Below, in pieces: positions 55,030 through 64,000 of a stretch of 64,000 nt of DNA. Numbering within the stretch: the first letter of the stretch is position 1; each line of letters starts with the position of its first letter. Both the position numbers and the translations under genes were made by a program. This DNA comes from Euptelea pleiosperma. Lineage: Eukaryota; Streptophyta; Magnoliopsida; Ranunculales; Eupteleaceae. A model generated the notes under the pieces. The model searched no databases. It was not told the DNA's origin and saw only the letters and a list, made by a program, of their open reading frames with translations. The stretch spans positions 1,658,829-1,722,828 of the forward strand of contig CM068540.1 of the NCBI GenBank assembly GCA_035048495.1, written 5' to 3'.

Positions 55030-57500
55030 TTGATAGAATTTTGTTTCAAATAGAATAAAAATAACTAACCCAAAACTAAGTAAATATAAAAAATATATTA
55101 CTCATATTTTTTAATAGTCTATAGGCTTCCTTTGATGAGAGACAGGGCTAAGGGTGTCAACGGGTCGGTTTTGGTTCAGTTCATACGGTACTCAGAATTG
55201 GAATTGACATTGACAGTTCTTATCGGTTCCGATTCTTATTGGTTCCGGTTCTGATCAAAATGATGGATCCGGAAATAGAACAAATTATTTGGTTCTTCGT
55301 TCCAATTCCAAGTATATTGGTACAAATCTTGACAAAATTTCAATCTTAACACTATATTTATATATCGGTTTCAAGTTCAAATCTAACTACCTAGAATCAA
55401 AACCATTAGTTCCAGTTCGATTTCGATTTCGATTCTTTTTTAATTGATCCAAAATGTAGAACTAGAACTAGTGTTTTCAGTTGGATTTTGGTTAAATCGG
55501 GTAAAATTGACACCCCTAAATAGAGCTAGCTCAACCATTAGGCGGTTGTAAGGCTCTAATGTAGAATGGGTTGCTAAGAAAATTTCTAGAATGTCGGTCA
55601 AGATCAGAGGAACTCAAGTCAGAAAAGTGTCTTCAAACTACTATAACTTGGCCATCGGAACTCAAATTTTCTAAGATAGAATATGCTCATGGGGTGTCTC
55701 TAGGTGGACTAAGTGCTGAACAATTAATCAAAAGATTCATTACCGTATTTTCAGAGGCAAAAGAGGTCATTTCGGGGTTCATATTGTAGTTTATAGGAAA
55801 ATTTACTATTTTTGATCATTTTTGTTAGGCTATGTTTTGTAATTTTTTGTTCGGTTCAAATAGAAACAAAATAACTAACCCAAAACTAAGTAAATTTAAG
55901 AAATATATTACTCATAATTTTGAAGAGTCTCTAGGCTTCCTTTGATGAGAGACATGGCTAGGAGTATCAACAGGTCGGTTTCGGTTCAGTTCCTAAGGTA
56001 CCAAGAATTGAAACAAATATTTCCAGTACTTATCGGTTTCGGTTCTTATTAGTTTTGTTTCTTAAAATGATAGATCTAGAACTGGAACTGATTATTTGGT
56101 TCTTCTCGATTTTGGTTCTGATGGTTCCGAGTATAGATATTGGTACAAATCTTGATAAAATTACAATCTTAACACTATTTATATATTGGTTTTGGTTCTT
56201 ATCGGTTTCGGGTCCAAATCTAACTACCTAGAATCGGAACCATTAGTTCCAATTCGGTTTCGATTCTAGTTCTTTTTCAATCGACACAAAAATGTGAAAC
56301 TAGAATTGGTGTTTTCGGTTCGATTTCAATTAAATCAGGTAAAATTGACATCCCTAGACAAGGCCGGCTCAACCATTAGGTTGTTGTGTCAACCGCCTAA
56401 CACCCTGATGTAGAATGAGTTGCTAAGCAAATTTCTAGAATGTAGGTTAAGATCAGAGGAACCCAAGTCAGAAAAGTGTTTTCAAACGACCATAACTTGG
56501 CCGCCAAAACTCGAATTTTCTAAGATAGCATATGCTCATGGGGTGTCTCGAGGAGAACTACTTGTTGAAAAATTAATCAAAAGATTCATTACTGCCTATC
56601 AAGGCCAAACGAGGTCATTTCGGGGCTCACATTGTAGTTTTTACAAAATTTTATTATTTTTGGTAATTTTTGTTAGGTTATATTTTGTAATTTTTGGTTT
56701 AGTTCAAATAAAAATAAAACAACTAATCCAAAACTAAGTAAATACAAGAATATATTACTCATAATTTTGAAGAGTCTCTAGGCTTCCTTTGATAAGAGAT
56801 AGGGCTAGGTGTGTCAACATGTCAGTTTCGGTTCAATTCCTAAGGTTCCTAGAACCGGAACTGATATTGTCGGTTCTTATCGGTTCTGATTCTTAGTGGT
56901 TTGGATTCTCAAAATGATGGTTCTGAATTGGAACCGATTATTTGGTTCTTCTCGGTTTTGGTTTCGGGTATGTTGGTATAAATGTTGATAAATTATAATT
57001 TTAGCACTATATTTTTATATCGGTTACGGTTCTTATCGGTGTCGGGCTCAAATGTAACTACCCAGAATCGAAACCATTAGTTCTGGTTCAATTCCGATTC
57101 CGGTTCTTTTCTAATCGGTCCAAAACTGTGGAACTAGAATATGTGTTTTCGGTTCGGCTTCGATTAAATCAAGTAAAATTGACACCCCAAGACAAGGCCG
57201 GCTCAACCATTAGGTTGTTGTCTCAACCGCCTAAGGCCCTAATGTAGAATGGGTTGTTGAACAAATTTCTAGAATGTAGGTCAAGATTGGAGGAACTCAA
57301 GTTAGAAAAGTGTCTTCAAACGACCTTAACTTGTCCGTCGGAACTCGAATTTTTTAAGTTAGCATATGCTCATGGGGTGTCTCGAGAAGAAATACGTGCT
57401 GAACAATTAATGAAGAGAATTTCGAGGCTCAAATTGTAGTTTTTGGAAAATTTATCATTTTTGATAATTTTTGTTAGGTTATATTTTATAACTTTTGGTT
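55030..57500. repeat. Three-copy tandem repeat, about 840 bp each
   Basis: Marker positions repeat: CTAACCCAAAACTAAGTAAA near 55064, 55875 and 56725 (with small changes), and TAGAATGGGTTGCTAAG-like starts at 55562, 56411 and 57245. Each unit holds a GGTTC-rich segment bounded by GTGTCAA and TTGACACCCC, then a block with ACTTGGCCATCGGAACTC and GCATATGCTCATGGGGTGTC. The second block leaves short open frames (61-105 codons) of similar sequence with no known domain. It resembles non-coding parts of plant LTR retroelements, which I cannot confirm. Confidence 0.75.
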
Positions 57501-57856
57501 CAAACTTGTATTTGCGAAGTCTTAGTTTAGTAACTTAAGTTTAATTTAAAAGTTCCGTCAAAATTAGGAATTTTGCTATTTTAGTAAGTTTTCTAATTTC
57601 AGTCAAATTAAGATTTTAAATTTTTTATTTAAGTTTGGTTATGTTATAAATTGAAGATATAATGAAATTTTGAGTATTCTCTTAGGGTTTTCCTTGTGTT
57701 TTCTCCTTGTGGATTCAAGGTTGTCTTTTAGGTATAAGATGGAGATCTTCTTCCTTGTCATACGAATTCAAAGTTGACTCCATAAATCTCACTTTTCTAC
57801 ATTTAGCCTTTTTCTTTTAAGTCTTAAATAATTAAAAAGAAATAAACAAACACGTT
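57501..57856. other. AT-rich intergenic DNA
   Basis: No gene or clear repeat beyond A/T-rich simple sequence. Confidence 0.4.
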
Positions 57857-58493
57857 AGCCAAAGGCCACCCAAAATCCTATGTTCTCACTTTCTAGTTAT
57901 TTTTTTTCTCTCAAGTGTTAAAGTATGCCTTGAGATGCAACAACTTTCACTATTTATCCAAAGTTCTTTAAAACTTTTAAAAACATTTAATTTAGTTGGC
58001 TGCATATGGGTAAAATTATTTTTTAATTTTATAAGGTAGGTTCATAGAATAGAGAAACGTGGAGTGCTCTATATTTTTCTCTTCCCTTAATAAATGAATA
58101 GTATTTTTTTAAGAAGCATTTTTTTTCTTAAGTCTTTAAAAAACTAATAACTTCCAATTCTTAAGTTCTTTCGCAACGAGAATAGAGTCAATGGACCCAT
58201 TAAAATCTTTCTTCGAGATATGTTCAATGATATGCCATACTCATTAAATTTATTAAAAATAAGACTTATATTTATATTAATTTAAAATTTCTATAATACC
58301 CTCATAAAACTAACTTTTTATATTTACTGATGTTGTATGATAAATTAATGACGTTCTTTTAAGTTGTCCAATTATCCTTACCAAAAAAAAAATTAGACAT
58401 TTATCATTTCAATAAATTTATTATTTTTATGAACGCATTTTTTATTTAATCATGTGCACGTACACTTTGTTAAAGGGCCTTTGGCTAACGTTT
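57857..58493. mobile_element. Possible inverted-repeat element, GTTAGCCAAAGGCC ends
   Basis: GTTAGCCAAAGGCC at 57857-57870 is exactly inverted as GGCCTTTGGCTAAC at 58480-58493. A/T-rich similarity continues outwards on both sides (AATTAAAAAGAAA and TTTCTTTTTCATTATT). It is about 637 bp with no coding capacity. No target duplication was found, so boundaries are uncertain. Confidence 0.45.
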
Positions 58494-58609
58494 CTTTTTC
58501 ATTATTAAGATTTGAGAGAAAATGACTAATTTTTTAATTTATATTAATATTAAATAAAATATGCCTCAATTAAGATTTTTGCATTAGACTTGGACTTGTA
58601 TTGGGATAG

Positions 58610-58900
58610 CTCTGATGGGTTGATTGGAGTTGTTTACATGCGTTGATTTTCTATTGTAGATATTGAGCTTATTTTGGATACAAAGATCCAAAGGTTTAAA
58701 ATCACTAAATGGCATGGTTGAGGTACTCAGATCCAAAGGTTAAAAGTCACTAATCAGGCTAATTTTTGTTCATAGGTCCACCATAGATTTTGAGCATTAT
58801 TTGGGGTACTCGGATCCAAAGGTGAGATATCACTATTTAGGATGATTTTTGTACGTAGGTTCACCTAGATTGACCGAACATCCACACATCAGTGTCCTTT
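58610..58900. mobile_element. Rearranged CCACGTGG-type MITE
   Basis: The core motifs GATCCAAAGGTTTAAAATCA and CACTAATCAGGCTAATTTTT occur, but GATCCAAAGGT appears three times, which indicates internal duplication. The end near GACCGAACATCCACACATCA is recognisable; the outer ends are lost. Confidence 0.5.
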
Positions 58901-58967
58901 ATGAGATAATTTTTTGTTTAAATAGTTGAGTGACGTGAGAGAAATTTTTTATTTTTTTTCGGATTGT

Positions 58968-61863
58968 CTCATTTAATGAGGAAAATGAGGTGACGTATGT
59001 CCCATGGAAACAAAAATGATGGAATTATATATATATATATATATTACAAAGGATATCTAATGTACGCCCAAAGTTGAACATATGTAAAGTTGTGGTTTAA
59101 TTAATATTAAAATCCCTACGGAATAGTACTTCTTATAAAATACAAGACATTTAATGAGAAAACAGAAGTAACGTATGTCCCTTGAAACCAAAAGACAAAA
59201 GAACCCCTTGTTAAAGACTAAAAAAAAAAAAAAATCATATGTTAAGCAAATAAATTCAAAGAAAAATATGTGTAATTTTAAAATTACGGGAATGTCATTT
59301 GAAGCCCTGTCATCTCCTATCCATGTTTTGGCTTTATAATAGTATAAATATATGTAATTTATAATACAAAAAAATACCTAATGTACACCTAAAGTTGAAG
59401 CTTCATAAAGTTGTTACTTAATTAATAGTAAAATCCCTACAGAACAATACTTCATATAGAATACAAGACATTTATTGAGTAAACAAAGATGACGTATGTC
59501 CTTTGGAAATCAAAAGACAAGAATCCATGTTGAAAGACTAAAACATACACAAAAAGCATATGTTAAGTAAATAGATTCAAAAAAAATTTATAAGAAAAAA
59601 TATGAGTATTTTTAGAATTATGGGAATGTCATTTGAAGCCCGTGTCATCGTCAACCCATGTTTTGTCATTATAATAATATAGATATATATAATTTATAGT
59701 AAAAAGAAATACGAGTGTACTCCCAAAGCTGAACCCGCATAAAGTAGTGGCTTAATTAACATTAAATTCTACAGAATAGTACTTCAAATAAAATACAAGA
59801 CATTTAATGAGGAAATAGAGGTTATGTATGTCCTTTGTAAACCAAAAGATAAAAGAACCCATGTTGAAAGACTAGAAAAATCTCTGTTAAATAAATAGAT
59901 TCAAGAAAACTTATAAGAAAAATATTAATATTTTCAAAATTATGGAGATGTCATCTGAAGCCATCGTAACTGCCACCGTACAGACAAAGTTAAACCCGTG
60001 TAAATTAAGTTGTGACTTAATTAATAGTAAAATCCATATAGAATGGTACTTCATATAGAATACAAGACATTTATTGAGAAAATAGAGGTGACGTGTGTCC
60101 CTTGAAAATCAAAAGACAAAAGAACCCTTTTTGAAAGACTAAAAAAATAAAAAACCATATGCTAAGTAAATATATTCAAAAAAAAAATTTATAAAAAAAA
60201 TAGAGGTATTTTCAAAAATATGAAGATGTCATTTCATGCCTGCGTCATCACCAACCAATGTTTTGGCTTTATAATAGTATCGATATATACAATTTATAAT
60301 AAAAAGAAATACGAACATACTCCCAAAGCTGAACCCAGGTAAAGTTGTGGCTTAATTAGCAGTAAAATTCATACATAACAGTACTTCCTATAGAATACAT
60401 GACATTTAATGAGAAAATAGAGGTGATATATGTTCCTTGGAAGTCAAAAGACAAAAGAACCCATGTTGAAAAACTTAAAAACAAAAAATCATCCATTAAG
60501 TAAATAGATTCAAAGAAAAATTATAATAATGATAGGGTTATTTTCAAAATTATGGGGACGTCAATTGAAACCCGCGTCAACGCCAACGGCCAACCCATAT
60601 GTTTTGACTTTATAATAGTATACATATATATAATTTATAGTAAATAGAAATACGAGTGTACTACCAAAATAGAACTCGTGTAAAGTTGTGGGTTAATTAA
60701 CAGTAAAATCTCTAAAGAATAGTACTTCTTATAGAATAGAAGACATTTAATGAGGAAATAGGGGTGACATATGTCCCTTAGAAATCGAAAAACAAAAGCT
60801 CATATTGTACGACTTAAAAAAAATCTCTTTTCGAAGTAAATCTTTTCAAAGAAAACTTATAAGAAAGATAGGATTATTTTTAAAATTATCGGGATGTTAG
60901 TTGAAGCTCGCGTCATCGCCAACCCATGTTTTGACTTTATAATAGTATACATATATATAATTTATAGTACAAAGAAATACACAATATACACCCAAAGTTG
61001 AACCCGCATAAAGCTGTAGCTTAATTAAGAGTAAAATCCCTATAGAAAAATACTTCATATAGAATACATGACATTTAATGAGGAAATAAAAATGGCGTAT
61101 GTCCCTTGGAAACCAAAAGACAAAAGAACCCTTGTTGAAAGATTAAAATAAAAAAGAAAATCATCTGCTAAGTAAATAGATTCAAAGAAAACTTATAAAA
61201 AAAATAGATGTATTTTTAAAATTATAGAGATGTCATTTGAAGTACGCATCATCGCCAACCAATGTTTTGGCTTTATAATAGTATATATATAATTTATAAT
61301 AAAAGAAAATATGAGTGTACTACCAAAGTTGAACTCGCATAAAGTTGTGGCTTAATTAACAGTAAAATCTCTCCAAAATAATACTTCTTATAGAATACAA
61401 AACATTTAATGAAGAAATAGAGATGATGTATCTCCCTTGAAAATCAAAAGACAAAAGAACTCATGTTGAAAGACTTAAAAAAAAACTATTTGTTAAATAA
61501 ATAAATTCAAAGAAAACTTATAAGAAAGATATGAGTATTTTCAGAATTATGATGATGTTAGTTAAAGTCCACATCATCGCCCACCCATGTTTTGGCTTTA
61601 TAATAGTATACATATATATAATTTATAATACAAAGAAATACCCAACTTACACCCAAAGTTGAACCCGCATAAAATTATGGCTTAATTAAGAGTAAATTAA
61701 ATTCCTACATAACAGTACTTCATATAGAATACAAGACATTTAATAAGAAATAAAGGTAATATATGTCATTTGAAAATCAAAAGATAAAAGAACTCTTGTT
61801 GAAAGACAAAGAATAAAAAAAAACCTTTGCTAAGTAAATATATTCAAAGAAAAAATAAAAAAA
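58968..61863. repeat. Satellite-like tandem array, about 330-bp period
   Basis: Successive units share CCCAAAGTTGAACCCGCATA, AGTTGTGGCTTAATTAACAG, ATACAAGACATTTAATGAG, GACGTATGTCCCTTGG and GCCAACCCATGTTTTGGCTT. The GACATTTA marker falls at about 59146, 59467, 59799, 60065, 60401, 60742, 61070, 61402 and 61735, so most spacings are 320-340 bp and one is 266. It is A/T-rich and non-coding, and continues to the right after an inserted element. Confidence 0.85.
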
Positions 61864-63613
61864 ATAGGGTAATTACCCAGAAATTAACAATTGGAACATT
61901 TATTACGGACAAGACAATGGATAACAAAAAAAGCAACGATTAACAATTTTGCCATTAACTTTTGGGTATGACTTGAAAAAGTTGATTGAAACAAAGCTGA
62001 CACGACCGTACGCCTACACATTTTCTACGCCTATTCCCAATGATGGCTCTAAAACATATTTTGGATCAACCATCCGATTATCATCTAAAGGTTGGGGATC
62101 ACTCCAAAAAGTAATCAAACTTTTTTGACAATGACACTCTTTCATGCCTTTACACTCAAGCAATTGTCCGATTATAATCAACGGTTAGGGATCACTCCAT
62201 GAAAAAATAGCCACACTTCCTCTAAATAGTCGCATTTATATTCTCCTTTTTTTTATATTTTATCATCTATTTTCTCATATTCTGTCTTCTGTTTTCTCAT
62301 TCTCTATAATTTGTTCTATTCGATACAGGATCAACAATGGCCATGAAAAATTCACTATAACCACCTAAATTACTGACACCAAGCCGGTAATATAAAGTTG
62401 AATGAGTTCAACAACTTTTAATGAGAACAGATCGTTTACGAGTCATTATATGATTGTGTTACAATTTTGATAATATGGGCTTTCCTATGCATCCATTGAA
62501 TGGGAGCTAGGCGAATAAGTAATCAATTTTTTAAATTACTTAGATGGAAGCTCCCCTTCTCCCACTTTGTCATTTGTTTTCTCATCTTTTGTCATCTATT
62601 TTCTCTTTTTTTTGTTATATGTTTTCTCCTACTTTGCTTTCTCTTTCATTCTTTTTTTGTACATTCTTTTGTGCAACACATATTTTGAACATTTTTTTTG
62701 TATTATTAATAAAGTACATTATTGTTAATACCAAAGATCGCTACAATTTGTATAGCAGAAATGAATGAGTACAATTAGAAGTAATGACAGGAAAGGTAGA
62801 GGTAAATCGTCTGGATCTAAACTTGAAAAAAATGACAGAAAAGGAGAAAAGTGAAGATTGTTAAATATGAAGAAAGACAACACAAAAGGAGAAAAGAAAT
62901 AATATAACAAGACAAAAAAGATGATAGAAGATAAGGATCACGACGACACGAAAAGAGAAAATAGATGATTGTTAATTATCTAGAAAGCCGATAGAATATG
63001 AGAAAAGAGACGATATGAAAAAAGAAAATAGATGATTTTCAAATATGAAGAAAGACGACACAATAGCAGTAGAGAAGAGATGATACAATAAGAGGACATA
63101 GACAATAGAATATGATGAAAAAGACGATACAAAAGAAGAAAAGAGATGATTGTTAATTAAGTAGAAAGATGATATAATATGAGCAAAGAGATGATACAAC
63201 AAGAGGAAATAGATTATAGAATATGAGGAAAAAGACGATACAAAATAAGAAAAGTGATGATTGTTAAATACGAAGAAAGACGACAAGGGTAATAATGTCC
63301 GAAAATGTTGGAGAAGAAGATGTGGAGTTGCAGAGGAAGAAAGTTTACAAGAGAAAAAAATGAAGAAGAAAGCTTACAGGAGAAGCTTTTGTGAGAAGAA
63401 GAGAAGAGAGAGAGAAAGATGAATGATTGCTGTCAGTTGAAGTGTCCTTTTTTTTACTTTTTGAATGAAAAAGTTAAGTCTTTTATTGTAATGACAATAA
63501 GGGTAATAATGTCCGAAAATATACCCATATTGTTTATCTTGTAAAGGTTGACAAGTTATTGTCTTGTCCGTAATAAATGTTCCAATTGTTAATTTTCAGG
63601 TAAATTACCCTAT
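61864..63613. mobile_element. 1.75-kb inverted-repeat (foldback-like) element in the satellite array
   Basis: Ends are near-perfect inverted copies of about 53 bp: ATAGGGTAATTACC and AATTAACAATTGGAACATTT plus ATTACGGACAAGACAAT on the left, reversed on the right (about 63560-63613). Inside, the left half is pyrimidine-rich on the plus strand (TTTTCTCATATTCTGTCTTC at about 62270; CATCTTTTGTCATCTATTTT at about 62583) and the right half purine-rich, and the two are roughly complementary. No transposase frame is present. The flanks are A/T runs, so a target duplication cannot be called. About 110 bp of the satellite unit are missing at the insertion point. Confidence 0.75.
62820..63300. repeat. 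Purine-rich minisatellite, about 115-bp period
   Basis: Repeats of GATGATTGTTAAATATGAAG, AAAGACGACACAA, GAAGAGATGATACAA(C/T)AAGAGG and ATAGAATATGAGGAAAAAGA occur about four times with drift. The opposite strand is an uninterrupted pyrimidine tract style, so it gives Phe/Ser-rich minus-strand frames (62725-62910, 62972-63286) that are not genes. It lies inside the foldback-like element. Confidence 0.7.
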
Positions 63614-64000
63614 ATTTTTTAGTAAAAAGAAATACGAGCGTAGTCCTAAAGCTAAACCGCATAAAGTTGTGGCTTAATTAACAGTAAAATTCCTACAGAA
63701 TAGTACTTCCAATAGAATACAAGACATTTAATGAGTAACCAGAGGTGATGTATGTCCCTTGGAAATCAAAAGACAAAAGAATCCATATTGAAAGACTAAA
63801 ATACAAAAGATTATATGCTAGATTCAAAGAATACTAATAGGAAAGATAATGGTATTTTTCAAATTATGGGGATGTCATTAATTTGAAGCCCGCATCATTG
63901 CCAACCCATGTTTTAGCTTTATAATAGTATAGATATATATAATCTATAGTACAAAGAAATACCCAACGTACACCCAAAGAATACAAGACATCTAACAGTA
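63614..64000. repeat. Satellite-like array, continuation
   Basis: The about 330-bp repeat resumes with TAGTAAAAAGAAATACGAGC, includes GACATTTAATGAG at about 63724 and starts a further unit before the window ends (ACCCAACGTACACCCAAAG, then AATACAAGACATCT). Confidence 0.8.

Noticed and set aside
62725..63286. Phe/Ser-rich minus-strand frames resembling membrane proteins
   Set aside because: They come from the pyrimidine strand of a purine-rich minisatellite; composition alone explains the hydrophobic look.

Overview
The window is nuclear DNA of a flowering plant. The signs are intron-containing and PPR-type plant genes, a chloroplast thioredoxin-like gene, Ty1/copia elements primed from initiator tRNA-Met, a SINE and a LINE tail with clean target duplications, and dense palindromic MITEs. 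MITEs of this kind, with GGGCCCAC-type or CCACGTGG-type arms, make a magnoliid-like genome plausible, but the clade is a guess. Only two genes look intact: an intronless PLS-class PPR gene (14532-16397, +) and a four-exon ACHT4-like thioredoxin gene (50482-51723, +).

Layout. 1-14.4 kb is MITE and repeat territory. It holds the 3' end of a decayed copia element (about 7.5-8.5 kb, minus) and a broken B3-domain gene (9888-10395, minus). 14.4-16.4 kb is the PPR gene, preceded by a 36-codon upstream ORF whose stop overlaps the PPR start. 16.4-20.7 kb is non-coding, with a 104-bp LINE tail.

20.7-46.6 kb is the striking part. Twenty-seven truncated copies of a GH28 polygalacturonase gene lie head-to-tail on the minus strand, in repeat units of about 940 bp. 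In most units the fragment is joined to the last bases of a copia LTR plus a tRNA-Met primer-binding site and leader on the plus strand. At the right end two complete LTRs (43881-44205, 46017-46297) enclose one such unit, which identifies a non-autonomous copia-type retroelement that acquired an antisense polygalacturonase fragment. Recurring subtype order and matching spacings show that blocks of several units were duplicated together.

46.6-50.1 kb returns to MITEs. 50.1-51.8 kb is the thioredoxin-like gene. 54.2-54.4 kb holds a SINE with an 11-bp target duplication. 55.0-57.5 kb is a three-copy tandem repeat of about 840 bp. 58.97-64.0 kb is a satellite-like array with a period near 330 bp, interrupted by a 1.75-kb element with inverted ends of about 53 bp and complementary pyrimidine-rich and purine-rich halves.

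The genes do not form a pathway. The main biology here is repeat evolution: gene capture by a retroelement followed by local tandem amplification. All coordinates and motifs were read by eye. Family names rest on recognised motifs, not on database searches.
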